From contig MNCI01024239.1 of the NCBI GenBank assembly GCA_015680685.1, positions 381,137 to 417,403 on the forward strand: 36,267 nt of DNA. Direction: 5' to 3'. Both the position numbers and the translations under genes were made by a program. Shown here in pieces: positions 19,797-30,289 of this stretch. The DNA comes from Gnetum montanum. Lineage: Eukaryota > Streptophyta > Gnetopsida > Gnetales > Gnetaceae. Within the stretch, counting starts at the first letter, position 1. The number at the start of each line of letters is the position of its first letter. The notes under the pieces were generated by a model. That model made no database searches, was not told the origin of the DNA, and was given only the letters and a program-made list of their open reading frames with translations.

Positions 19797-20976
19797 AAAT
19801 GAAAACTCGTCCTCGAGTGAACAAGAGGAGGAACAAGTTAGGAAGGTATGGGATTATTGACTGACATGTAAACTGACTCAGACAGAACAGATAGACTCTA
19901 AGTGCCCAAGTGTACAAATTTACAATCTTTTACAAAATTGGGTGTTCATGACAATAGAATTAAACACCCTACACAAAACTGACATCCAACTCCTTTGGCA
20001 GCTAAAGAGCAAGGGAGAAGATTCAATGATCATGAAGGGTCCTCGTCACATGGTGCTACTACTTCTTCCTTGGTGAAGACAATCCCACTTCCAGTCCATG
20101 CATCCCACAGTAATCACAACAAATCATGGATTAGTGTGCAATGTGTAATTTATAGTTGTTATGTGTCTTGTCTCATCAGTAGTTACACTTGGCTAGGTTG
20201 TGATTATGGTGGATTGATTCTTTTAACAGTATTAGTGGAAAAGACTGAAAAATAAGGTGAAATGGATAAACAGTCCATTATTAAATTCTAAAAAGTCCAA
20301 ACATGATGAAATGCTTGAAGAGGGTTAAAAAATTCACAACAATAAAAAGAGGATTTCACTGAAAAACATTGTGAAGATGTGCACAATTGGATGTCATTGA
20401 TGGGACATGCAAAAAGATTAATTGCGAGGATGTCTAAGGATAAAGAACTTAACTAACCCAACTAAAAGGTATGTAAGTGGATCCTTCCAAAGTAGGCACA
20501 TGCTCTTTATTACCCTTGCATAACCTCAAACTAAGGAGTTCATGGATCCCATGGATGATTAATGGTTACAAAAAGTTAAGTACGAAAACCTGAATGAAAC
20601 TACCTAAAAATTTCAACACATCAAACCAAGACATCAAACAAAAACATGAAACTCGTAGTGAGGTGAGATAGGGAAAACATAGATGGATGAGAGAGAGTGT
20701 GGAATGGAGTGCCCAATTAATGTCACATGAAGTTCCTTGTGAATTTTGTAGTTAAATGACCTAATAAAATCCATCCTTAGTCCATACCAAAACCAACCAC
20801 ATTCAGTGAAGTTGCATCACCACTCTAAGACCAGTCCACCCCTTTGAGACAAAAGAGTGCTTCCACAGAACAACCATGGTTCCTTATTTAAGAAGAAAAG
20901 AAAAGCAGTAAATGAGAGAGGGCCTTAGTTAGAGGGGACTTTCAAGCATGGGTAACATATCTTTCTAGTCCCATAA
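19797..20976 (-). mobile_element. element B 3' internal region
   Basis: This lies between the nested solo LTR and the 3' LTR of B. No coding stretch was found on the minus strand. An 86-codon open frame on the + strand (19995-20252) has no recognisable motif. The extra ORF seen in element A was not recognised here. Confidence 0.5.
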
Positions 20977-21187
20977 CCAGTTGATGAGCAACTAGGTATC
21001 CCTACGCCCAACCATATGAATACGAGCGTTCATGCGTGATTCGGTCGAACTTCGCAGACTGTAAGCACTTAACATGCACCAGACTTCTAACCAGTGAAAC
21101 CTTGGGTTAGAACGGTCGTTGTCATCTTAATCTCACTTGTAAAGTTCTATTGCGATGGTTAAGTGAGACTAAGGCTAATGATTTTTA

Positions 21188-21336
21188 NNNNNNNNNNNNN
21201 NNNNNNNNNNNNNNNNNNNNNNNNNNNNNNNNNNNNNNNNNNNNNNNNNNNNNNNNNNNNNNNNNNNNNNNNNNNNNNNNNNNNNNNNNNNNNNNNNNNN
21301 NNNNNNNNNNNNNNNNNNNNNNNNNNNNNNNNNNNN
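21188..21336. other. assembly gap (149 N)
   Basis: A run of N inside the solo LTR. Judging from homologous LTRs, the missing sequence should be LTR middle; the true length is unknown. Confidence 0.95.
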
Positions 21337-21590
21337 AATGCATGAAACAACTAAGTCCAAATGCTGCAAGGATTGCATGAACAGTTCGTCTTTATTGCCA
21401 TCACGCCAATGGGCTCAGATACATCAACGCTCGAATAAAGATTCGATTACTTTTCATACACCTGCTGCGGGCACTTGGAAAATATTTTATCTCTTGCGGG
21501 AGCAAACTACAAGAGCTTCGCTATCACTACTCAAAAAGATGCCTAAATGAGGTGGAAGGCCCTCATATTTATAGATCTGGGAAGGGTGCT

Positions 21591-21660
21591 GCGTATACGG
21601 GGCCACGTCGACATGGGGTGGCTGCTTCGACGGGCCACGTCGACGTGGCCTCGTATACGC
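21591..21660. promoter_or_regulatory. GC-rich inverted repeats in the solo LTR U3
   Basis: 21591-21612 and 21639-21660 are reverse complements over 22 bases with one mismatch. Inside the right arm lies a perfect 18-bp palindrome, GGCCACGTCGACGTGGCC (21633-21650), with two ACGT cores of the kind bound by plant bZIP factors. GTATAC cores flank both arms. The block sits upstream of the minus-strand TATA box, where the other LTRs have GATATC palindromes. Confidence 0.8.
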
Positions 21661-21715
21661 GGCCCCATATACGCGACACAGTCAACGCAGCGACTTTTGA
21701 CACTTCATCACCAGT

Positions 21716-22540
21716 GTTTGTAAGCCATTTATTTTTTCTAAGGGATGTGCTTTGAATTCCCATCATTTTGTTTGTTTGTTTGTTTTTTTTTAACGTAGAA
21801 ACCACAACATGCAAAGACTTATTCAACTTCCTATTACTAGTCGACACAAAATGGTAAGAAATCGATGAAAACATGCATCTAAGTAAGCAAAAAGGCACAA
21901 AGAGTACCGAGTCCTCTTGAAGTCACACCCTAATCAAACCTTTAAATCCTTTTCAAGTCCAAAAACTACCAAGGTCACAAGTTTGTTAAAGTTTTATTGA
22001 TGAAAAAGAAGCCTCATACATCTAAAACAAGGAAAACCATAGAGTTTGTGAATGGGTGGATGTGGTGGACTATCTGCCTATTTCATGAAAAAGAAACCAT
22101 GTCCTAGTTATCAATATCAAAATTCAAAGCTAGAATCCAAACACCAACAATCAAATAACTAGATAACACATATCTACATCAAACAAACCACACTGTACCC
22201 AATTGGTAATAAGGCACATTATTATTAAAACATAATAAGAAAATCACATCCAAAATAAAGGAAAATATACAAGAAATTATAAAATATTTAAGAAAAATAA
22301 AATGTACTAACGATGTTGTAAAACAAAAATTGGAGAAATTTAATAATGTAAAATAAAAAGTTGTAAAAATAACAAGGTGTAGAACAAAAAGATAAAAAAC
22401 TAAGCCACATATATAGTTAGCATGGGTGGCCATCTCCCCCACAACTAAGTTGAAAATAGGAGATCTGAAATATTGAGCGTCGTTGTCCATCCAATGAGAT
22501 GTTTGATGCACTTGCTTGCTTAGGCTCATGGAAAGGTTTG
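21716..22540 (-). mobile_element. element B region after integrase, mostly AT-rich
   Basis: The integrase C-terminal tail runs into this region: minus-strand phrases such as VKPFHEP (near 22530) and GEMATHAN (near 22430) follow integrase in-frame. Beyond that the sequence is AT-rich with hydrophobic chance frames. The solo LTR interrupts its left end. Confidence 0.5.
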
Positions 22541-23690
22541 ACTTATTGTATGTTGACCAATTGCTTCTTGTCTAGGCTCTTAGGTTTGTAAATCAACATG
22601 GCCCCAAAATGGAAAGTTTTGTAAATGATATAAGGTCCTTCCCACAATGTCTAGAACTTACTTTGTTGAGGTACATGTGTGGGGTTCTAGTAGATGACCT
22701 TATCTCTTGGTTGAAATTTGACTTTCCTAATTCTAAGGTCATGTCACGTTTTGTTAAATGCCTTTTGCAACTCATTAGATGACAAGGCCATCAATCAATT
22801 TTCTTCTAGTAGGTTGAGATTCATTAATCTTTCTTTTTGTGCTAGACTTAAGTTAAGGTCAAGGTCACAAGCTATTGATAGTGTACAAAGCATGGATTGA
22901 ACAAGTCAAGTTGGAAATTTTCTATACACCAGCTCATAGGGAGAATAGCCTATAGGGAGTTTCCATGTTAAGCGATAGGCTGAAATGACATCACTAAGTT
23001 TTGTGCTCCAGTCTCTCCTATATTTGCTAATAGTTCTCATTAGGATCTTTGTGATTTCCTTATTTGTAACCTCAACTTGACCATTGGCTTGGGGGTGATA
23101 GAGTGTTGTTAGTTTATGTTCAACCCCCAAGCATTACATAAGGTTCCAAAAGGTAGTGCCTGTAAACTAGATTCCATTATCAAAAATTAATGCACATGGC
23201 ACACCAAACCTATTTACAACATTCTATTATACAAACCGAGCAGCAGTAGAAGATGTATAGTTGGTGATAATTGCTACTTATTTCCATTTCGTACAATAGT
23301 CAATAATGACTATGATTTACACCTTTCCATTTGACATGGGCATGATGGGACCCATGAAGTCAATGCCCTAGATGTCAAAGTGTTCCAGTGGTTGAATCCA
23401 CTGCTAAGGTCCCTTCATTTGGGCAGTCATTCCACCATCTTGTTGGCAGCATTCACAAGAGTGGACAAATTAGTGAGCATCCCTAAAAATTGTTGGCCAA
23501 TAATACCCTACCATCAAGATTTTAATGGTTGTACATCGCCCAACATAGTGGCTCCCACAGGGACCCTTATGAGTATCCTGAAGAACACTTAGTTGATTAG
23601 CATCAAGAACATACCAACGAACTAGGTCATTAGCGCACACCTTGTAGAGGTGTCCATTGATCTCTATGAAGCATTTTACCTAGTGAAGAA
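22540..23690 (-). pseudogene. element B integrase remnant (DDE residues kept)
   Basis: On the minus strand a zinc-binding-like region (about 23430-23590, including CECCQQDGG) is followed by the core. The first Asp is in GIDFMGP at 23359-23361, the second in FDNG at 23179-23181, and the Glu in GQVEVTN at 23071-23073, so all three catalytic residues remain, unlike element A. Stops are common, several TAG. The longest open piece, 22906-23130, includes HKLTTLYHPQANGQVEVTNK. The C-terminal part near 22540-22700 contains FHFGAMLIY, typical of gypsy integrase tails. Confidence 0.85.
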
Positions 23691-25464
23691 ACTATTGTTT
23701 CTTCTGATGGTCTAACCCTTGTGGCATCTCTTGAATGAGAAGATAGGTGAGAATGTTATCATACCATTTAGGCTCAATGGGCAATTGTTCAATTATAGCT
23801 CTAGCAAATAGGAGTTCATTAGGAAATAGATTAGATAGTGGGCTTTCCTCCTCTTTGTTGTCCCATTGCAACCAAGACAAGTGGTCAATGCCCACATTCT
23901 CAGTTCCCTTTCGATCTACCATTGTAAGATCAAATTCCTACAAGATCCCTAGCCATTGTATGACATGAGGGCTCGTTGTTGGCTTATTCATTAGGAAGTG
24001 AGTTGCACTATGGTCCATGTGCACAAACACTTTATATCCAAGCACATAGTGTGTGAACTTCTCTAGAGCAAACACCATTGTCATCAATTCTATTTCTGTG
24101 ATGGTGTGGTTCAATTATGCACAAACAATGCTTTAGCTTGTGCAATAAATGTAATATGAATGTTTCTTGTCATACAACTACATAAGCACATGCCCCAAGG
24201 CATAGTTTGATACATCCATCATAACGTGAATGGTCTAGACTAGTCAGGTGCTTATAGAATTGGAGTTTCTACAAGTTTCTTCTTTAGCTATTGGAATGCT
24301 TTTTCACATTTCTTAGTCTAAACAAATGGAGCATCTTTCTTTGTTAGCTTGACCACCCACTTTATGATCTTAGAGAAATTATCTATGAATTGTCAGTAAT
24401 AGATAGTGTGTCCAAGGAATAACTGGACATCTTTTAAAGTTTTTGGTAATGGGTAATTCCTTGGATGATCCTTATTTTTTTAGGGTCAATCTCAATTTCT
24501 ACTTGTGAGATTCTATGCCCCAATACAATGCCTTCTTGGACCATGAGATGGCTCTTTTTCCAATTAAGTTGCAAGTTTATTTCCACACATCTTTTTAGTA
24601 CTTACTCAAGGTAATCCAAGGCTTGCTCGAAAGTAGCACCATTAGTGGAGAAGTCATCCATAAAGACTTCCATTTTGCTACCTATTTGCTACTAAATGAT
24701 GCTTAATACCAAGCATTGCAAAGTGGTAGGAGCATTGCACAGACCAAAAGGCATCTTGCGATATGCAAAGGTCCCCCAGGGACTCATGAATGTTGTTTCG
24801 GCGTAGTCCTTTGGCATGATCTATATTTGGTTATAGCCACTATAACCATCTAGAAAACTATAATAGCAATGCCCAAATATGGTGTTCAACACCTAATTAA
24901 CAAAAAAAACAAAAAATGATCCTTGAATGTTGCCATATTCAACTGTTGAAAATCAATGCAGACCTGCCACTTGTCCTGTTTATTTGGCACAATCATGAGT
25001 GGACTAACCCACTTACTATCTGCAATGGGATACATAAACCCCATCTTGAGGAGTTGTTTGATTTCCTCTTTGACGATCTACTTTAATTTGGGATTCAATC
25101 ACCTCTATGGCTGCCTCTTTGGCTGCATGGTTAGATTAGTGTAGATACAATGCTGGCATATCCTAGGATCAATTCTTGTGAGCTCATGATATGACTAAGA
25201 AAAGGCCACATTCAACAAGATCTGTTTCTATTCTAGAGCAAGGTTTGCATTTATTATCATTGGCTTCCCATTTTTCAAGAATGCATATTCTATGCTAGCA
25301 AGTAGAGTTTTTAACTTAAGGGGCTCTTGTTTAAAAATTTCAAGAATTTCCAACTCTCCCCAATAGGTATCATCATTTGCATTATTAGAGAGTTGGTGAT
25401 GAACTTGCTCTAGTTCATCCATGCCTATGACATAAGCGCATGTCAAACTCTCAATAGGTTCCAT
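23690..25464 (-). pseudogene. element B RT and RNase H remnant
   Basis: Minus-strand RT starts with the lead-in open at 25464-25228 (EPLKLKTLLASIEYAFLKN), matching 5206-5439 of element A. It continues with YPIADSKWVSPLMIVPNK (near 25000) and the catalytic FMDD at 24664-24653. RNase H and the connection end at 23922-23692 (MVDRKGTENVGIDHLSWLQW). Frame changes occur between about 24400 and 24950, and stops are frequent. It is the same family as element A RT but diverged enough to be a separate insertion lineage. Confidence 0.85.
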
Positions 25465-25542
25465 GCATATTTTGCTACTTTCAGGATTAGTAGTTAGTCA
25501 TTGGGTGCTCTCTTATTTTTTGGTTGTTGCATATAGATACCT

Positions 25543-25960
25543 TTGAATATATGCTTTAGGTGCACATTGCCTGCATGCAAAAATAGATGCTTGTTTCATG
25601 AACCAAATTTTTTACATGTAATTGCACCTTGTACAGCTAAACACAATGCATGGAACTTGTTTCTTCTTAATTTTTCTGAATGCATTTTCTTTATATATCT
25701 CCAGGGAAATATCTCTTATGCCCATTCTTGCATCAATAGTGCTTAGCCATGCCCTTCCCATGATGATTGGGAAGGTCCTTTTACAGTTCTCAGCCTTAAT
25801 TACTAGAAAATCAGCAAGATAAGACCACCCACAGATAGTGGTCACAATGTCTTCCACTAGTCCCAAGGAAATAGTAATGGATTGGTTTCTAAATGTAATA
25901 CCCATATGGATCTGGTTGCTAAACATAATACCCATATGGATCTAGTTTTCTATAAGGATA
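25543..25960 (-). pseudogene. element B protease remnant without active site
   Basis: The C-terminal half of the retropepsin is clear: TTICGWSYLADFLVI and FPIIMGRAWLSTIDAR, matching element A at about 4705-4830. The Asp-Ser-Gly segment expected upstream is not found. Instead there is a 30-bp tandem duplication (25891-25920 and 25921-25950), which in frame repeats ten residues around NQIHMGI. The catalytic part was probably lost by a deletion joined to this duplication. Confidence 0.7.
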
Positions 25961-28026
25961 TTGTTGCCTTAGCAGTGCTAGTGCCCATGACTATGGTTGC
26001 TGCCATTATTGATACTACTTGTATGATTACAGTGGAGTTCCACTTGGATAATATTGTTGTTGTTGATGGAACTACCTAAGATTTCCTTAAGGATAAGGCA
26101 ACCTTCTAGGTGCTTGGCTTTTTCCTAGTCGTGGATTCAAAGCATACACCCTAGAATCTTGCAAGTGTGGGACAATGGGGCAACATTCCTTAGGATGTTC
26201 ATACTAGCATATGTCACATCCACCATCATCATCTTATTCAATTTTTACAACTTTCTCTATTGCAACAATCTTGCCCTTACCCCTTTGATTAGCATGTTCT
26301 GCTTCTTTTCACCTCTTGTGATCACAATCACTACTTTGTTCTTTGGATCCTTCAACAATTTTTAGGACAGCTTGAAATCTACTATCCATAGAGTCCCATA
26401 CCTGATCTACCTTAGCCAAAATTTGAAAGGTAAATTTTTGAATCGACAAGGTTTTCTAGTTCACCACCTCATCAAGTGATGATTCTTCCTCATTGTCACA
26501 AAATTGAGCCTCCCTCCTGCGAATGGAAGGACCACAATTGTATTCTTCTACACTTTCACATTTCCTCAACTCTTCTTCTTCTTTTTCCACCTACTTAAAC
26601 AACCATTGGATTTGATGGGCTCTTAATTCTAACAATCGCCCTTAGGCATAGACTCCAAGAGTTCTCCTCATTTTTTATCAAAGCCCATCTATGATATGGT
26701 GAAGTTTCTCCTATTAAGAATAATCATGGCCAAGACATATGTGCAATAGAGAATAATATCGATCCATGACAGCATCCAAGGGTTCATGTATTCCTTGTTT
26801 CCATCCTTGGATTTTCCTCCTCAAGTTGGAAACTCAGGAGTATATTTGATATTTTTCATTCAACAATTTAAGCATTGTACTCCACCATCTGATGGATTCC
26901 GATTCTAAGGATCGGTACTAGCTTTCTTCTTCTTTGATGAGTGTCATAAGAAATAACTTAAGCTTTTGCCAATTATTTTATATATTTTGCAAGGCATAGG
27001 CTTTGGCACAGGCATTGTGGAAAGCCTAAAGATGGTTGTACAGATCTAAATTATATCCTCCTTCGAATCTAGGGATATTGTTCATGTCTAGCCTATTGAT
27101 TTGACTATCTTTTATGTTCCTTGTGGGAATTCTCACTACCTCTACAATGTTTAACATGCTCCAAGTAATGAGTAAAGGCTCATCAAGGCCATGATTCTAG
27201 TGCCTACGATGCCCTCTACTACCCCTTCATTCATGGTGATGGGCCTCTCTTGAATGCCCATGCTTCGGGTCTTAACTTGCCCGATGGTGCCTACGATCAT
27301 CTTGGTCATGTCGGTCACCTCCATCACTATTACACTCCCTATGATTACATTCAAAGCCAAAAGAGGAAGATGATGACAAATGTGAAGAGGAAGAAGGACT
27401 AGCATCATCATGGTGCCTACCACCCCCTCTTCAATGGTCACAACCATGATCTTGCTACTTGCCTGCATCCTTACCATGACTCTCCTCCTTGGATCCCCCT
27501 TTGTCATTGGATCTATTCTTGCCAAAACCTAGATTATGGATCATGGACTGTAGGTTCTATTTTTGACCTCCTTCACTAAAGTCAAAGAGAGAAGTTTCTC
27601 TGATGGAAAACCCCTAAAGAAGGATTCTCCACCATCTTTATGGTACGTTAAGAATGGGGAATCATTGAACCACTTCCCCTTCGTAAATTCATAACGTTGC
27701 TCTAGTTGTCGATCCCTTAGACATAATGCATCTATGGGATGATAATCCTTAGTGTTACTATCCTACACAACATATTTAGCATGAAGCCCTTGGATGCCCA
27801 ACTGCATTAGATTTTGTTAGAGCATTGCAAGAATGGATCAATTAAGTAGCAACATAATGTTGCCTTCCATGTTGTGCCACTACAACAATTCATCCTAGTG
27901 TAGGACAAAGGTGAAATTGGGTACATACTCATCAGGATGAGCACATATCACTCTGTATTGTTGGGGCACCTGCTAATTTACTCTGTCAAACTTGGATAAA
28001 GAATCACTCATGTAAGAAGAAAACAT
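25960..28026 (-). pseudogene. element B gag with long N-terminal extension
   Basis: The frame opens at an ATG at 28026, after an in-frame TAA, starting MFSSYMSDSLSKFDR, about 145 bases from the primer site. The first 160 or so codons contain YRVICAHPDEYVPNFTF and end near 27545, where the frame shifts. A His/Arg/Asp/Ser-rich stretch follows (about 27200-27540). The retrotransposon gag core is at about 26790-27090 (PRFEGGYNLDLYNHL, then ESWYRSLES). A zinc knuckle C-x2-C-x3-H-x3-C lies at 26218-26183 with a TAG inside it. A Gln/Tyr/Pro-rich tail leads to the protease. Stops in the first part are mostly TAG where Gln is likely. Confidence 0.75.
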
Positions 28027-28169
28027 CTTGTATTAGAAAACAAGAAATGCAATGTTCTTCTTAACATTGTTGTAGTTATTTTAATGTATGAAATGACTTT
28101 AGGATTCATTCCAATGATCTTGAATAATTGTTCACTAAGTCCTAGATAGTGCATGTGACAAACAAAAGG

Positions 28170-28187
28170 TCCTCAGCAATGGCGCCA
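28170..28187 (-). other. primer binding site, tRNA-Asp-like
   Basis: The minus strand reads TGGCGCCATTGCTGAGGA one base inside the LTR end. TGGCGCC complements the 3' end of plant tRNA-Asp, the primer reported for several Athila-type elements. Later positions have drifted. Confidence 0.75.
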
Positions 28188-28188
28188 A

Positions 28189-29075
28189 TGATGAGTGACG
28201 AGGTACCCCTATGCCCAACCATATGAATCACAAGTGTTCATGCGTGATCCAGTCGAATTTCGTAGACCTAAAGTTCCTACATATATTGGTTCTAGGATGT
28301 GAAATCAAATCATGATGATCATTGTCCTCCCAACTACACTTGTGGAGCTTAGTTTTATGGTTAAGTGTAATTGAGACACATGATTTTTATTATTTTATAT
28401 TTTATTTGTCAACGATTAACAACAAGTTGAAACTAAATTTATGAACCACCTTAAATAATTTAATGGCTAATTAATAACTAACTATACTAACATAAGTATC
28501 TAGTCCCACTTTCCGTGCACATCCTAAACATGTATAACGTTATTGGGTTACCAAATGTTAAGTGTTACTGTTATTACCAAGCATCATACACATGCTTGAA
28601 GCGGTCGTACTTATGTGCTTAACTAACTACTATTCAATCTAGCTAGCTTACTTTATCTTAGTTACTTGGTAATATTAAATGAAATAGCATGAAATATTAA
28701 ATACATGAATAAAATATTTAAGCTAGCCAAGGTGCTGCAAGGTTTAATTAGAAAGCTTATCTTTATTACTGCACATACTATTGTGCTCAAGTACAACAAT
28801 GCTCAAATAAAGATTCGTACACTTAATGACACATGTTGCGGGCACTTTTTAAAATATTTTAACTCTGGAGAAAGGAAACTGAAAGAGCTCTACTATGCTA
28901 TGACAAAAACTTGTTACAAACCATGTGCCCAAGTGCTATATTTATAGGCCAACACACATCCCACGATATCAAATATCTAACATCGCTTCTTAGGCCCTAA
29001 TATTGGGTATCTGATATCAAGGCTCCAACATCATATATTTGATATCAGAGCTAGGCCAAAAATGGTTCATCATCA
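28189..29075 (-). mobile_element. 5' LTR of element B
   Basis: On the + strand it starts TGATGAGTGACGAGG and ends GTTCATCATCA. The primer binding site adjoins its left edge, defining it as the 5' LTR of a minus-strand element. Landmarks: TATAAATA on the minus strand at 28939-28946, GATATC-type palindromes across 28963-29048, and a 9-bp inverted repeat ATCTTTATT/AATAAAGAT at 28759-28767 and 28806-28814. It is 43 bp longer than the 3' LTR of the same element, almost all in the palindrome cluster. Confidence 0.9.
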
Positions 29076-30289
29076 TCCAAGTGGTTCCCTCATTTTTTGA
29101 AAAGGATTTACACATAATAGATTACTAGTTTGGTGATATTAAGCTATCATTCTGTTATTCTCTAGTTTTTTTTCTAAATAATCATGTTGGCTACCTATCT
29201 TGGAATGTACCTATAGTCAAATTATTTTAGATCTCCCACCCCCACTACATAGAAAAAAATTATTTAATTTAAATATTTTACCTTTATCACTTTTGGTGTC
29301 AAACCCAAAAAATTAATAATAATATTAAAAATATTTAGAGTACATCAAATCATTGAAGAGAGAATCTAAAGAAAAATCCGAACAGTTTTGGGAATTTTTT
29401 TTTTTAGGTTTTCATCCTTACAACCAATCTCAAAAAACCTTTCCTTTGGGGTAGGAAAATGATTAGGCCTTGCCCTTATTCAAACATGCCCTCACTCAAA
29501 AGTGCCCTCATAGGTTTTCACTTTTTACTAAAGGGTTTCTTATAAAGAGAAGGAGAAAAGTCTCTCAAAAGATAGAAAAAAACATCAATCAAAAATAAGA
29601 AAAAAATAGCAACAAAAGCTAAAATTTTTCCATCCTTAATCCTCCAAAAAAAGATATTAATACTATAGCAAATAAATTAATTAATCAACTTTCACGGGAA
29701 ACTTTTTAGCTTGAAGTTGTAGTTGAAAAGTGACATCTTTGAGAATATGATATTTAACTCTTAAAGAGATGTCATAGTTATGCTCTTGCTACTAGAAATT
29801 AATTGTAAGGAACGTTTTCATTATATTTAGTATGTACCAATATTTTTTGAATTTTTAAAATTATTAATATTTTATCAATGAGTAGTAATCATTGCAAATA
29901 CTACAATTTTTGGTAAAATTATTACATATCTAAAATTGATAATCATTAATACTTGTCGTTAGGAGATATTCTTTCATATGAAAAAGAGATTTATATCATG
30001 TCAACTTAAAGTAAGTACTTATATAGTTTAAGCTACATATTAGTAGAAACTCTAATAGGGAATGTACAAAAAAATCTTCTTGTATTTTTATATCATTGTT
30101 GAAAACAAGAGTAGGGATGTCACTATGTAATATGATATTATGCAATTCTACCCATAGCCTATACATTAGCATCCACATTCTGCCACAACATATCTTTGAT
30201 TACTAACTTTAATTTCTTATTTATTTTCCCTTTCTTTCATCTCATGTTTTTCTTATTCATACATAAACCACTAAGCTAAGTTTCACTAT
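29076..30289. other. AT-rich stretch without a recognised gene
   Basis: It lies between the 5' LTR of element B and the DUF7869-like remnant. Very AT-rich with poly-A/T runs. A minus-strand open frame (29996-30178) directly below the remnant may be its decayed 3' extension but shows no motif. Confidence 0.4.

Larger units (their letters stand above)
20977..21715 (-). mobile_element. solo LTR with 5-bp target duplication CCAGT
   Basis: The LTR occupies 20982-21710, starts TGATGAGCAACTAGG and ends ACACTTCATCA (6-bp inverted ends TGATGA/TCATCA). CCAGT occurs immediately before it (20977-20981) and after it (21711-21715): a perfect 5-bp target duplication, as made by gypsy integrases. No internal sequence is attached, so this is a solo LTR left by recombination between two LTRs. 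It is related to the LTRs of element B but clearly diverged. Landmarks: minus-strand TATAAATA at 21566-21573, an inverted repeat TCTTTATT/AATAAAGA at 21389-21396 and 21434-21441, and GC-rich palindromes at 21591-21680. An assembly gap interrupts it. Confidence 0.9.
18943..29075 (-). mobile_element. Ty3/gypsy element B (Athila/Tat-like), both LTRs
   Basis: Read on the minus strand the order is 5' LTR (29075-28189), primer binding site, gag, protease, RT, RNase H, integrase, 3' untranslated part, polypurine tract, 3' LTR (19786-18943). A solo LTR (20982-21710) is inserted in the 3' part. The flanking pentamers differ (TCGTT left, TCCAA right), so no target duplication is recognisable; age or recombination could explain this. 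The LTRs differ from each other by many substitutions and by the length of their palindrome cluster. All coding parts carry stops. Confidence 0.88.

Noticed and set aside
22179-22529. 116-codon minus-strand membrane-like protein (possible envelope)
   Set aside because: Its start overlaps the integrase tail in another frame and the hydrophobic part comes from very AT-rich sequence. No signal peptide plus ectodomain arrangement is visible.
27151-27525. 124-codon minus-strand open frame as its own gene
   Set aside because: It is a shadow frame of the His/Arg/Asp-rich gag region; the adjacent frame aligns better with the gag core downstream.
18938-29080. Target-site duplication for element B
   Set aside because: The flanking pentamers TCGTT and TCCAA do not match.
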